From Methanosarcinales archaeon (GTDB lineage: Archaea; Halobacteriota; Methanosarcinia; Methanosarcinales; Methanogasteraceae): 24,551 nt of DNA. The translations under genes were made by a program, and so were the position numbers. The stretch is from assembly GCA_030672345.1 (NCBI GenBank), contig DAOVGO010000157.1, positions 1 through 24,551 on the forward strand, given 5' to 3'. This document shows positions 15,492-24,193 of the stretch, piece after piece (position 1 is the first letter of the stretch; every line of letters begins with the position of its first letter). The notes under the pieces are model-generated. The model saw only the letters and a list, made by a program, of their open reading frames with translations, had not been told where the DNA came from and searched no databases.

Positions 15492-15496
15492 AATCT

Positions 15497-16072
15497 CTAA
15501 GCCTCCTCGCTTACTCTGTCCAGTATACTCTCTCCGGTAGCAACCTGCGTCGGATGCTCCGGATGCAGTTCGTGTGCAAGCGGGGAACTTCCGTAATAAT
15601 CGATCTGCATCGCCTCTTCCTTTGAGACGAGGTAACTTGGTATCGTAGTTTTGCGACCCGCGACAGCGATATGTCCGTGTGTGATGAACTGCCGCGCCTG
15701 CTGCAGGGTATGCGCAAGCCCCTGCCTGTACACCTGAGTCTGCAAACGACGTTCAAGAACATCCTTGACCTCGAATGTCAGAATATCGGTCAGACCCGTA
15801 TCAGCCGGCATGATTTCAAAACGCTGCAACCGTGCAACGATCTGGTCTGCCTCAGTCTTTGTATGTCCTGTAAAGCTTCCTGCGGCGGATTCGGCAAGCA
15901 GCCTGCGTGCAGCACGCCGGTACTTCCGAAGAATGCTTTCTGCGGTCCAGACCTCGCGTTTATTCCGCAGTCCATAAGTCTTGATCAGTTCAACTTCTGT
16001 TGCGAGCCTTTCAGCCTGCCAAGGATGTTTTGGCGTGCTGTATTGTTTATGACGCTTACGTGGATGTCCCAT
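15497..16072 (-). CDS. rps4: small ribosomal subunit protein uS4
   Basis: The 191-residue archaeal S4 starts MGHPRKRHKQYSTPKHPW and has an S4 RNA-binding domain at about 105-170 (RLQTQVYRQGLAHTLQQARQ, then ITHGHIAVAGR). It nucleates assembly of the 30S 5' domain. The ribosome-binding site is AGGTGAG. It is the middle gene of rps13-rps4-rps11, with 19 bp to rps13. Confidence 0.97.
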   Translation of the reverse strand: MGHPRKRHKQYSTPKHPWQAERLATEVELIKTYGLRNKREVWTAESILRKYRRAARRLLAESAAGSFTGHTKTEADQIVARLQRFEIMPADTGLTDILTFEVKDVLERRLQTQVYRQGLAHTLQQARQFITHGHIAVAGRKTTIPSYLVSKEEAMQIDYYGSSPLAHELHPEHPTQVATGESILDRVSEEA

Positions 16073-16091
16073 TCACTCACCTATTCATTAA

Positions 16092-16577
16092 TTACGCGCG
16101 TTTTCTGCTGACGCCGACCGTGGCACCCGATCTTCCGGTTGACCTGGTCCGCTGCCCGTGAACCCGAAGACCCCGCTCATGCCGGATGCCAGTGTAACTG
16201 CGGGTCTTCTTCATGATGTTTATATCATCAGTCACCGACAGAACCAGATCCACACCTATGAGATGTTTGTCTTTGCCGGTTGCAATGTCTTTTCTTCGAT
16301 TTAACATCCATGTCGGCACCACAGCTCCAAAATCATCGATTGTTTTTTTGAGTTTTTCAACTTCAGAGTCATCCAATGATCCTATTATCTCTGTAGGCTC
16401 TATTCCGGCGTTGTTTGCGAGAATTCTCGCTGTCCGGATGCCAATACCTTTCAATCCGGTGAGCGCATACTGCACCGATTTGTGTCCGTCCAGATCGGTG
16501 TTTACGATGCGGACGAGATGCTTTATCTCTGGTGCGTCTTTGGTGGTTTCTTCAATGGTTTTTTCGGCGTCTTCCAT
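16092..16577 (-). CDS. rps13: small ribosomal subunit protein uS13
   Basis: S13 sits in the head of the small subunit and contacts tRNA and 50S. I set the start at ATG 16577 (MEDAEKTIEE, 162 residues), with a CGGAGG site 8 bases upstream; a longer frame to 16682 adds 35 residues unlike the family. Diagnostic parts are HLVRIVNTDLDGHKSVQYAL, the helix-hairpin LKGIGIRTARIL, and the basic C-terminal HERGLRVHGQRTRSTGR. It leads the ribosomal operon and is divergent from pcna, with about 200 bp between the starts. Confidence 0.96.
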   Translation of the reverse strand: MEDAEKTIEETTKDAPEIKHLVRIVNTDLDGHKSVQYALTGLKGIGIRTARILANNAGIEPTEIIGSLDDSEVEKLKKTIDDFGAVVPTWMLNRRKDIATGKDKHLIGVDLVLSVTDDINIMKKTRSYTGIRHERGLRVHGQRTRSTGRSGATVGVSRKRA

Positions 16578-16779
16578 ATTGTTCCTCCGAGCAGGTAGCC
16601 ACGGATATGTAATTCGTAATTCGATCTCGGTTTTGATGTAGATAAAGTATTCGTTTACCAGTGTTACACGTATATGTTGCACTTAACACATTTCCTGCGG
16701 CATCAACTATTATGGTTAGCAGGGGTTAATGATAAATATACGTAAACCCCATTTGGTTATATTATTGGAGGGAAAAGAT

Positions 16780-17517
16780 TTGTTCAAAGCAGTTATAAGC
16801 GCAGAAATATTGCAGGATGCGATCAAAGCAATTTCAGCGATCATCGATGAGTCGCGTTTTGAGATATCATCGGATAAACTGGTAGCACGGGCTGTGGATC
16901 CTGCGAATGCTGCGATGGTCTCGCTCGAATTGGCAGGTGACGCATTCATATCTATGGAAGGAACAGAATGTGAAATCGGCGTCGATCTGGGTAGATTTAG
17001 CGAAGTTCTCGGTATGGCAGACAGAAGCGGTGAAATCGAGCTGGAACTGGACCCGAACACGCATAAGCTCGATATCATAATGGGCGGTTTTTCGTATAAG
17101 TTGTCACTGCTCGATCCATCAACACTGCGGAAAGCCCCGACCGTGCCTGTGCTCGATCTTCCTGCAGAGATTGTGCTTTCGGGTGCGGTATTCAGGCGCA
17201 TGACCAAAGCGGCTGAGATGGTGAGCGACCACATGAGTATGGGCGTGCGTGACGGAGTATTCTTCATGGAGGCGACCGGTGATAGCGATCACGTCAGCAT
17301 GGACCTCACAGGTTCTGATCTGGTCAGCATCGTCCCTGCTGAAGTCAGGTCGCTGTACTCGCTGGATTATCTGTCTGACATCAGTAAGGGGGTTGGTAAT
17401 GCAGGCGAGGTTGTCATCAATCTGGGGCGCGATCTACCGGTGAGCATCCGGTTTGAGCTTGCCAACGGCGACTGCATGGTAAAGTATGTCCTTGCACCAC
17501 GTATCGAATCGGACTGA
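16780..17517 (+). CDS. pcn: DNA polymerase sliding clamp (PCNA)
   Basis: PCNA forms a trimeric ring that tethers polymerase, ligase and nucleases to DNA. I place the start at TTG 16780 (245 residues), because GGAGG lies 8 bases before it and the product then begins LFKAVISAEILQDAIKAI, as family members do. An ATG at 16729 would add 17 unrelated residues. Visible clamp features are the DNA-facing helix 1, the AMVSLEL strand, the interdomain connector around LRKAPTVPVLDLP, and the C-terminal VKYVLAPRIE, which contacts client PIP motifs. It is followed 6 bp later by the PAC2 gene in the same direction. Confidence 0.95.
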   Translation: MFKAVISAEILQDAIKAISAIIDESRFEISSDKLVARAVDPANAAMVSLELAGDAFISMEGTECEIGVDLGRFSEVLGMADRSGEIELELDPNTHKLDIIMGGFSYKLSLLDPSTLRKAPTVPVLDLPAEIVLSGAVFRRMTKAAEMVSDHMSMGVRDGVFFMEATGDSDHVSMDLTGSDLVSIVPAEVRSLYSLDYLSDISKGVGNAGEVVINLGRDLPVSIRFELANGDCMVKYVLAPRIESD

Positions 17518-17523
17518 TCAGTG

Positions 17524-18348
17524 ATGGCAAACAACTATACCACTACGGTAATCAGAGGAGATGACCAGCCACTGACGTTCACGAGCGATATCACGATTCA
17601 CGAGTTGCAGGATATCGAACTGAACGCGCCGGTCCTGATCGAGGGGTTGCCCGGCTTCGGACACGTTGGCAAACTGGTTGCCGAGCACCTGATCGACGAG
17701 TTACATGCGACACGAATCATCGATATCTACTCAACCCATTTTCCACCGCAGGCAATCGTGCTCGATGACTGTGCAGTCAGACTCGCCAGAAACGAGATCT
17801 ATGCATGTCGGTCAGAGGATGGAAAGAACGATCTGTTGATTCTGGTCGGGGACAACCAGAGCGCAACAAACGAGGGGCATTACTTCCTCTGCAACGTTTT
17901 TCTTGATATTGCAGAGCGGTTTAAGGTCTCCAGAATCTACACACTCGGCGGATATGCAACCGGTCAGCTGGAGGATACGGGCACCGTGATCGGTGCTGTC
18001 AACAATCCTGACATGGTCGAGGAATTGACCGGATATGGTGTCGATTTTCAGGAGAGCGAACCCTGGGGCGGCATCATCGGCGTTTCAGGGCTATTGCTTG
18101 CCATGAGCATAGAGCGGAACATCGATGCAGCCTGCCTGATGGGGATCACATCAGGATACATCGTCGATCCGATGAGCGCGCAGGCAGTGCTTCGCGTACT
18201 CAGTCAGGCACTTGGTATCGAGGTGGACATGCGGGCGCTCGAAGAACATGCCGCTGAGATGGAGAAGGTCGTCGCAAAACTGGAGGAAATGCAACAGATG
18301 CAGATGGGCATGACCAAGAGTGATGAGGATCTGCGTTATATCGGATAA
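17524..18348 (+). CDS. PAC2-family proteasome assembly chaperone homologue
   Basis: The 274-residue protein has the PAC2 core at about 25-225, with the typical LIEGLPGFGHVGKLVAEHLI and a TLGGYATG strand-turn. The C-terminus is a coiled coil (about 235-262, ALEEHAAEMEKVVAKLEEM) ending LRYIG. Archaeal members (PbaA/PbaB type) help assemble or cap the 20S proteasome; some end in a HbYX motif, and here the tyrosine is one place off. I take ATG 17524 over the adjoining GTG 17521. It is likely cotranscribed with pcna. The stop codon overlaps a 15-bp sequence that repeats the start of the downstream synthetase gene. Confidence 0.88.
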   Translation: MANNYTTTVIRGDDQPLTFTSDITIHELQDIELNAPVLIEGLPGFGHVGKLVAEHLIDELHATRIIDIYSTHFPPQAIVLDDCAVRLARNEIYACRSEDGKNDLLILVGDNQSATNEGHYFLCNVFLDIAERFKVSRIYTLGGYATGQLEDTGTVIGAVNNPDMVEELTGYGVDFQESEPWGGIIGVSGLLLAMSIERNIDAACLMGITSGYIVDPMSAQAVLRVLSQALGIEVDMRALEEHAAEMEKVVAKLEEMQQMQMGMTKSDEDLRYIG

Positions 18349-18372
18349 TGCTTGAAAAATTTGTAATGGTCA
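18347..18372 (+). repeat. repeat of the synthetase start region, left copy
   Basis: AATGCTTGAAAAATT (18347-18361) equals 18565-18579, the start of the next gene. TTGTAATGGTCA (18361-18372) is the exact reverse complement of 18555-18566. The two repeats bracket about 180 bp. Confidence 0.75.
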
Positions 18373-18457
18373 ATCTGACCATGAACACACAGCGACCGAT
18401 GCTCATACAACATGATCACCAACAGGAGGATTTTTGTTCTTTGCGACTTTGCGCCCT

Positions 18458-18501
18458 CGCGTCTTTGCGTTCTCGATTTAACGCGAAGGCGCAAAGACGC
18501 G
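18458..18501. repeat. dispersed palindromic repeat (CGCGTCTTTGCG type)
   Basis: CGCGTCTTTGCG (18458-18469) and CGCAAAGACGCG (18490-18501) are perfect inverted arms within longer GCG-rich words. This style of intergenic palindrome recurs in many prokaryotic genomes. It makes the 18349-18565 gap a probable repeat insertion. Confidence 0.7.
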
Positions 18502-18565
18502 AAGAGTGTTGTTAATCTCGGTCTTCACGTCTTTCGCGTTGTTGTACATCCAACTGACCATTACA

Positions 18566-20641
18566 ATGCTTGAAAAATTCTTCAGACCGGACTGTGTAGC
18601 CATCGTTGGCGCGTCCCGCGAAGAGGGGAAAGTCGGGAGGATCGTGCTCGAAAACATCAGAGAGGGGTTTACGGGGGCAATCTATCCGATAAATCCGAAG
18701 TCTGACGAGATCGATGGATTGAAGTGCTACCCTGATATCACCAGCGCGCCGCATGTCGATCTTGTGGTCATAGTCGTGCCTGCAAAGGTCGTACCCGGAG
18801 TGCTCCGGGAATGCGGGGAGAAAGGAATTAAGAACACGGTAGTCATATCAGCCGGTTTCAAGGAAGCAGGAGCCGCAGAACTGGAGATGGAATGTGTTGA
18901 TATCATCAAAGAATACAGCATGAGGATGCTTGGACCAAATAGCCTCGGCTTCATTGATACGCATTCATGCCTCAATGCATCCTTTGCTGCGGGCATGGCG
19001 ATTCCAGGGGATATCGGTCTCGCATCGCAGAGCGGGGCGCTCTGTACCGCAATTCTTGACTGGGCAGAGATCAAGCGGTTCGGATTCTCGATCTTTGTCA
19101 GTCTTGGCAACAAGGCTGACATCACCGAGAACGATATCATCCAGGCGATGGCAGAGGACGACGAAACAAGCGTGATACTGCTGTATCTGGAAGGAATAAA
19201 GAACGGAAGAGAATTTATGGATATCACCGGCAGCGTCACGGCAGATAAGAAGCCGATCATCGTGATAAAGGCGGGTAGTACAGGTTCAGGTGCAAGAGCG
19301 GTGTCATCGCACACAGGAACTCTTGCAGGATCTGATGTCGCGTATAACGCTGCATTCCGCCAGAGCGGTGTGATCAGAGCCTCATCGATCGAAGCGATGT
19401 TTGATTACGGGCTTGCTTTTGCATATCAGCAGCTACCAGTCGGCGACAGGATCGCGATCATCACCAATGCAGGCGGACCCGGCGTGCTCGCCACGGATGC
19501 ATGCGAAACGCTCGGCATGAGGATTGCCTCATTTAAGCCTGAGACGATCGAGACGCTCAGATCATGCCTTCCTGCGGCTGCAAACATCTACAACCCGGTG
19601 GACGTGCTCGGGGATGCCGTGCCCGAACTGTACAGCGATGCAATCGAAGCGGTCATTCGTGACGACAATGTCAGCGGCGTCATCGTTCTTGCATCGCCAC
19701 AGGCTATGACTGACATGGAGCGGATCGCAGAGATCCTCATTGATGCAAACCAAAAATCATCAAAGCCGATTCTTGTATCGCTGATGGGTGGGGCGCAGGC
19801 ACTCAAAGGCGAGAAAATCCTTTCTGCGGGCAGGGTCCCGAACTATCCGTTCCCTGAGCGGGCTGCACGGGCGATGCGTGCAATGATCGATTATGCAGAG
19901 ATCACTGCACGAACGCGCACATATCCACCGGACTGTGGTGTTGACAGAAGGTCCGTGCAGGAGATTCTTGATAACGAGAAAAAGCGGGGGAATAAAAGAC
20001 CGGGGATCGAATGTCTGCCCATGCTAAAACGATACGGGATACCTGTGGCAGAATCGATCGTGGCGTCCACCAGAAAGCAGGCGATTGAGGCTGCAAGCCG
20101 CATCGGATACCCGGTGGTCATGAAGGTGGTGTCAGCAGACATATCGCACAAGACCGATGTCGGCGGGGTGCGAACAGACATCAGGGATGCAAAAGAGGCT
20201 GGCATCGTTTATGACGGCATGATGCACCGGATCCACCGCTATATGCCCGGAGCCCGGGTCGATGGCGTGCTGGTCCAGAAGATGCTTGAAGGCGGCAGGG
20301 AAATTATCATCGGCATGAACCGGGACCCCCAGTTCGGACCGATGATCATGTTCGGACTCGGCGGGATATCGGTGGAGGTGTTAAAGGACGTGGCATTCAG
20401 GATCGCGCCCCTCACCGAAAAGGATGCCGATGAGATGATAAAGGAGATCAGGGCATATCCGATGCTTCTTGGTATCCGGGGGGAGAAACCGTCGGATATC
20501 GCTGCGATAAAGGAAAGTTTGCTCCGGTTTTCAAAATTATGCACCGATTTCCCGGAAATCATGGAGATGGACATCAATCCCCTGCTCGTTTTTGAAGATG
20601 GGTGCGTTGCAGTTGACATAAGGCTTACACTGGAGGAATGA
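18566..20641 (+). CDS. acd: acetate/acyl-CoA synthetase (ADP-forming), fused alpha-beta
   Basis: This enzyme makes acetate (or another acid), ATP and CoA from acyl-CoA, ADP and phosphate, an archaeal energy-conserving step. I start at ATG 18566 (691 residues, MLEKFFRPDCVAIVGAS), the family's normal start; the frame from 18506 adds 20 unrelated residues. In order: a CoA-binding Rossmann domain (1-130), succinyl-CoA-ligase-like domains with the phosphorylated His249 in SSHTGTLAG, then an ATP-grasp domain from about 475 (VMKVVSADISHKTDVGGV). Alpha and beta subunits are fused. Its end overlaps the next gene's first possible start (ATGA), so the two are an operon. Acid specificity cannot be read from sequence. 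Confidence 0.93.
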   Translation: MLEKFFRPDCVAIVGASREEGKVGRIVLENIREGFTGAIYPINPKSDEIDGLKCYPDITSAPHVDLVVIVVPAKVVPGVLRECGEKGIKNTVVISAGFKEAGAAELEMECVDIIKEYSMRMLGPNSLGFIDTHSCLNASFAAGMAIPGDIGLASQSGALCTAILDWAEIKRFGFSIFVSLGNKADITENDIIQAMAEDDETSVILLYLEGIKNGREFMDITGSVTADKKPIIVIKAGSTGSGARAVSSHTGTLAGSDVAYNAAFRQSGVIRASSIEAMFDYGLAFAYQQLPVGDRIAIITNAGGPGVLATDACETLGMRIASFKPETIETLRSCLPAAANIYNPVDVLGDAVPELYSDAIEAVIRDDNVSGVIVLASPQAMTDMERIAEILIDANQKSSKPILVSLMGGAQALKGEKILSAGRVPNYPFPERAARAMRAMIDYAEITARTRTYPPDCGVDRRSVQEILDNEKKRGNKRPGIECLPMLKRYGIPVAESIVASTRKQAIEAASRIGYPVVMKVVSADISHKTDVGGVRTDIRDAKEAGIVYDGMMHRIHRYMPGARVDGVLVQKMLEGGREIIIGMNRDPQFGPMIMFGLGGISVEVLKDVAFRIAPLTEKDADEMIKEIRAYPMLLGIRGEKPSDIAAIKESLLRFSKLCTDFPEIMEMDINPLLVFEDGCVAVDIRLTLEE

Positions 20642-20643
20642 AT

Positions 20644-21708
20644 ATGAAATCCATATTAATCGGGTCATGCGAGGGATATTCAGGAAAGAGTGCCGTTTGC
20701 ATGGGTATCAGCCTCATACTCAGAAAAAAAGGGCTGAAGGTCGGATATATGAAGCCGTTTGGGAACCAGTTCCGCGAGATCGATGGCGTGCTGGTGGACG
20801 AGGATGCAAGGAACATCAGGGCGGCTATCGGGCTTAGCGACCCTCCTGAGACTATGACTCCTGTGATGCTCACGCATGATTTTTATCACCGTGCGCTTAC
20901 AAAAGGCGTGGATATCGGCAGCGAGATCAAGGAAGCTTATGAGAAGTTGTCAGAGGGCAAGGACGCGATGATCATCGAGGGCAACGAGGATCTTGCCGGC
21001 GGAATCATGTACGATATGTCTGATATCGACATGGCAAAGCTTCTGGACACAAGGATTCTTCTCATAAGTAGGTACCATGACATGCAGGAGGTCGATAACA
21101 TCTTAAACGACCTCAGGATGATCGGGGATCCTGACCTGCTCATCGGAGTCGTGCTGAATGATGTGCTCGACCCGGACGAAGCAGCCGATCTTGCGGTCCC
21201 GTTCCTTGAAAGACATGGAATAAAGGTATTCGGGATAATACCGAGAGATCCGATGTTAAAATCCGTCTCTGTCGGAGAGATCGCAGATTCCCTTGGAAGC
21301 GAGATCCTGATCAGGGATGACAAGCGCGATATCCTTGTTGAGCACTTCTTTGTCGGCGCAATGGAGGCAAACACGGCTCTTCGGTATTTCAGGCGTGTGA
21401 AGAACTTTGCACTGATCACGGGCGGTGATCGTTCCGATATTCAACTGGCTGCGCTTGAGGCGGGCACAAAGTGCATCATACTGACAGGCAGCCTGTATCC
21501 GAGCTCCACGATCCTTGGGACGGCAAAAGAACGGGGCGTGCCTGTGATGGTCGTCTCTGGGGATACCATGAGCACGGTGGAAGAGATGGAGATCATCATG
21601 GGAAAAGCCCGGATTCTTGGCGAGGAGAAGCTGCGCCGGATCGAGGAACTGCTGGATGAGCACGTGGATATGAGTGCGCTTTGTAGCGAGATCGGGGTGA
21701 CGGTGTGA
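20644..21708 (+). CDS. BioD-like/DRTGG-domain protein (phosphotransacetylase N-terminal-like)
   Basis: The 354-residue product has an N-terminal BioD/CobQ-type P-loop (GSCEGYSGKSA at 7-17, then KVGYMKPFG), and a C-terminal DRTGG domain (about 205-320, with ITGGDRSDIQLAAL). The pair resembles the N-terminal half of long phosphotransacetylases, without the catalytic acyltransferase domain. I prefer ATG 20644 to 20638, because GGAGG lies 7 bases before it and only one base before 20638. It is directly downstream of the ADP-forming synthetase, a pairing that suggests a regulatory role in acyl-CoA metabolism; the activity itself is unknown. Confidence 0.85.
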   Translation: MKSILIGSCEGYSGKSAVCMGISLILRKKGLKVGYMKPFGNQFREIDGVLVDEDARNIRAAIGLSDPPETMTPVMLTHDFYHRALTKGVDIGSEIKEAYEKLSEGKDAMIIEGNEDLAGGIMYDMSDIDMAKLLDTRILLISRYHDMQEVDNILNDLRMIGDPDLLIGVVLNDVLDPDEAADLAVPFLERHGIKVFGIIPRDPMLKSVSVGEIADSLGSEILIRDDKRDILVEHFFVGAMEANTALRYFRRVKNFALITGGDRSDIQLAALEAGTKCIILTGSLYPSSTILGTAKERGVPVMVVSGDTMSTVEEMEIIMGKARILGEEKLRRIEELLDEHVDMSALCSEIGVTV

Positions 21709-21883
21709 CGATGAGGGACCAGGATGCTTGCGTAATTGGGAATCTGTGATCCGGTACGCTTAAATCGCGGAATCTATGGTAGCCAGATTCTGTAATCCGA
21801 AAACATACGAGTCAGAACCAGAGCATCAACGCTCATGTTGACAGCTCCCTTTGTCCGATGGTTATTTATGCCGCGGAGTTTTG

Positions 21884-22702
21884 ATGAAAGTGAACAAATC
21901 CCTTTTCGAGTTCGCACCAACCATGAATCCACATCACGCCAGGGACACAATCACCGCATTCATCCGCGCCCGGGTAAGCGAATCGGGTGCATCCGGCGCG
22001 GTCATCGGGCTTAGCGGCGGCATCGATTCGACGGTTGCGGCATACCTCACGGTTGAGGCGGTCGGGAACGAAAACGTGCTCGGCATCATGCTGCCGGTGC
22101 AGAATCTCACGCCGGGATATGATACGGGCGATGCTGCTGATATCGCGAACCGGCTCGGAATTGAGTATCGAGTAATCGAGATCGGCGGCGCGCTGCACAC
22201 GCTTTCGAACCTGATTCCTGACTATGATGCAGACGTGGCGGTTGCAAGCGGGAATCTGATCGCACGAATCCGGATGTGCGTGCTCTATTATTACGCAAAT
22301 CTCATGAACCGGCTTGTGGTTGGCACCGGGAATCGGACAGAGCTTCTTCTCGGATATGCCACGAAATACGGCGATGCTGGCGTGGATATCGAGCCGCTCG
22401 GCGATCTGTACAAGACCGAGGTCTTTGAACTCGCCAGATTCCTCGGGGTCCCGGAGCGTATCATCAAAAAGGCGCCGTCTGCAAGGCTCTGGGCGGGGCA
22501 GACCGATGAAGGGGAGCTTGGTATGCGATATCCGGACATCGACCGGATATTGAGGATGGTGGTCGATGAAAAACTGAGTATGGACGAAATCGAGGTGCTG
22601 GGAGTATCGGTGGACGCCTCACGCCGCCTGATCAACCTGATCCGCATAAGCGAGCACAAACGACACGCACCGCCAAAAGCGATCGTGCGGGATGACATGT
22701 AA
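21884..22702 (+). CDS. nadE: NAD synthetase (ammonia-dependent)
   Basis: NadE amidates nicotinate adenine dinucleotide to NAD using ammonia and ATP. The 272-residue protein has the PP-loop SGGIDST at 44-50 and conserved downstream segments GNLIARIRM, GTGNRTELLLGYATKYGD, and the substrate-binding KKAPSARLWAGQTDE. No glutaminase domain is present, so ammonia must come from the medium or a partner. I use ATG 21884, preceded by GGAG, rather than TTG 21851. The gap before it (21709-21850) holds only promoter-like A/T-rich sequence. A short repeat tract follows the stop. Confidence 0.93.
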   Translation: MKVNKSLFEFAPTMNPHHARDTITAFIRARVSESGASGAVIGLSGGIDSTVAAYLTVEAVGNENVLGIMLPVQNLTPGYDTGDAADIANRLGIEYRVIEIGGALHTLSNLIPDYDADVAVASGNLIARIRMCVLYYYANLMNRLVVGTGNRTELLLGYATKYGDAGVDIEPLGDLYKTEVFELARFLGVPERIIKKAPSARLWAGQTDEGELGMRYPDIDRILRMVVDEKLSMDEIEVLGVSVDASRRLINLIRISEHKRHAPPKAIVRDDM

Positions 22703-22765
22703 CAGTAACAGCAACCGTAGCAGCAACAGTAACAGTAACACTTAACCGCAACACTAACAGCAACC
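22703..22765 (+). repeat. degenerate AACAGT/AACAGC tract
   Basis: About 63 bp made of six-base units close to AACAGT, AACAGC and AACCGC fill the gap after nadE. It has no start codon and looks like a microsatellite. Confidence 0.7.
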
Positions 22766-22780
22766 AGTGAATAGGTGATC

Positions 22781-22978
22781 ATGATGCCAATCATAGAATT
22801 GAGTGATGCAACCCTGCGCCAGCTCGACCAGATACGTGTCCGGATGCATGACGCCGGCGCCAGTTACGATGATGTGATCAGGTTTCTGCTCGGAACAGAG
22901 CATATCAGACCGGTATACATCAAAAGTCCGGAGCCGGAAGGTCTCGATGACGGGATAGGGATATACAGGATCGATTGA
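22781..22978 (+). CDS. small antitoxin-like protein (DUF7557/VapB-like)
   Basis: The 65-residue product begins MMPIIELSDATLRQLDQIRV and contains ASYDDVIRFLL. This is the pattern of short archaeal ribbon-helix-helix proteins related to VapB antitoxins (a beta strand, then two helices with S-Y-D-D-V-I). ATG 22781 or 22784 are the likely starts, with AGGTGA just upstream. The C-terminal part (residues 40-65) is acidic. No toxin (such as a PIN domain) follows; the next gene is HMG-CoA synthase, so it is an orphan and may only regulate transcription. Confidence 0.65.
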   Translation: MMPIIELSDATLRQLDQIRVRMHDAGASYDDVIRFLLGTEHIRPVYIKSPEPEGLDDGIGIYRID

Positions 22979-23041
22979 ACCGCCCCTGCCCTCTGCAAGA
23001 GTTGGTGCGGTTGCTATTGAGAAGTCCCCTCGTCCGAAGAG

Positions 23042-23048
23042 TTATAAT
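23042..23048 (+). promoter_or_regulatory. TATA box for HMG-CoA synthase
   Basis: TTATAAT lies about 35 bases before the ATG at 23083, giving a predicted start near 23070 and a short leader. Confidence 0.5.
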
Positions 23049-23082
23049 ATCACCGGACATAAGTTAGCTCTGGTGAACCCAG

Positions 23083-24129
23083 ATGACGGTTGGAATCGTA
23101 AGTTATGGGGTGTATATACCGCGTTACCGAATCAAAGTGCCAGAAATAGCAAAAGTCTGGAACGCTGATGCAGAGGGCATTGCAGGCGGGCTTATGGTGC
23201 AGGAGAAGTCGGTGCCGGACCTTGATGAGGATACCGTGACCATCGCGGTGGAAGCGGCGCGAAATGCGAGACGCAGGTCCGGGATCGATCCATCCCGCAT
23301 CGGCGCCATATATGTGGGGTCGGAGAGCCATCCTTATGCCGTGAAACCGACAGGCACCATCGTTGCTGACGCCATCGGCGCAGCGCCCGATCTCACGGTC
23401 GCGGACTTCGAGTTTGCATGTAAGGCTGGCACTGCCGCGATTCAGGCGTGCATGGGTCTGGTCGAATCCGGCAGGATCGAACTCGGGCTTGCGATAGGCG
23501 CAGATGTCGCGCAGGGAGCGCCAGGGGACGCACTCGAGTACACCGCGGCAGCAGGAGGCGCCGCGTATGTGATCGGCAGGAAGGGGGATCCGTTGATCGC
23601 TGAGATCGAGGATACGTACTCATTTACCACTGACACGCCTGATTTCTGGCGCAGGGAAGGAATGCCGTACCCTGAACACGGAGGCAGATTCACAGGCGAG
23701 CCTGCATACTTCAAACACATCACATCGGCTGCGCGGGGACTGCTACAAAAACTCGGCACCGTACCGGAAGACTACGATTATGCCGTATTCCACCAGCCAA
23801 ACGGCAAATTTCCGAGACGTGTCGCAGCAAGCCTCGGCTTTACCAAAGAGCAGATTGCGCCCGGAATCGTGGTGACTACGCTCGGGAACACGTATTCGGC
23901 GTCGTGCATGATCGGGCTTGCCGCAATCCTTGACATCGCATCAGCCGGCGATCGGATATTCATGACATCGTTTGGGTCGGGCGCAGGAAGCGATGCATTC
24001 AGTCTCATGGTCACTGACCGGCTGGCTGAGATCAGGAATGGCGCGCCGAGCGTCTCTGATCTGCTTGCTGATAAGAAATATATCGATTATGCGACCTATG
24101 CGAAGCACAAGGGGAAGATACGGCTGTAG
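23083..24129 (+). CDS. hydroxymethylglutaryl-CoA synthase
   Basis: This condenses acetoacetyl-CoA with acetyl-CoA to HMG-CoA, the entry to archaeal isoprenoid lipids. The 348-residue protein has the thiolase-fold features of archaeal HMGCS: nucleophile Cys113 in EFACKAGT, general base Glu81 in GSESHPYAVKPT, His237 in VFHQPNGKFP, and the SFGSGAGSDAFSL strand near the C-terminus. Usually a thiolase and a DUF35 zinc/OB-fold protein follow and form a channelling complex. Here the next gene runs the other way, so those partners must be encoded elsewhere. The start follows a TATA box by about 35 bp. Confidence 0.95.
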   Translation: MTVGIVSYGVYIPRYRIKVPEIAKVWNADAEGIAGGLMVQEKSVPDLDEDTVTIAVEAARNARRRSGIDPSRIGAIYVGSESHPYAVKPTGTIVADAIGAAPDLTVADFEFACKAGTAAIQACMGLVESGRIELGLAIGADVAQGAPGDALEYTAAAGGAAYVIGRKGDPLIAEIEDTYSFTTDTPDFWRREGMPYPEHGGRFTGEPAYFKHITSAARGLLQKLGTVPEDYDYAVFHQPNGKFPRRVAASLGFTKEQIAPGIVVTTLGNTYSASCMIGLAAILDIASAGDRIFMTSFGSGAGSDAFSLMVTDRLAEIRNGAPSVSDLLADKKYIDYATYAKHKGKIRL

Positions 24130-24193
24130 AGTGGGGGGTTATGGACTGGTTAGGTCAGAATACTGGAAATCCTTAACCGCCCGGTTTCATAAC

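Noticed and set aside
16729..16779. Upstream ATG as the PCNA start
   Set aside because: It adds 17 residues absent from the family, while TTG 16780 has a good GGAGG site and the canonical N-terminus.
22703..22765. Possible CRISPR-like array
   Set aside because: Units are about six bases with no spacers; it is a degenerate microsatellite.
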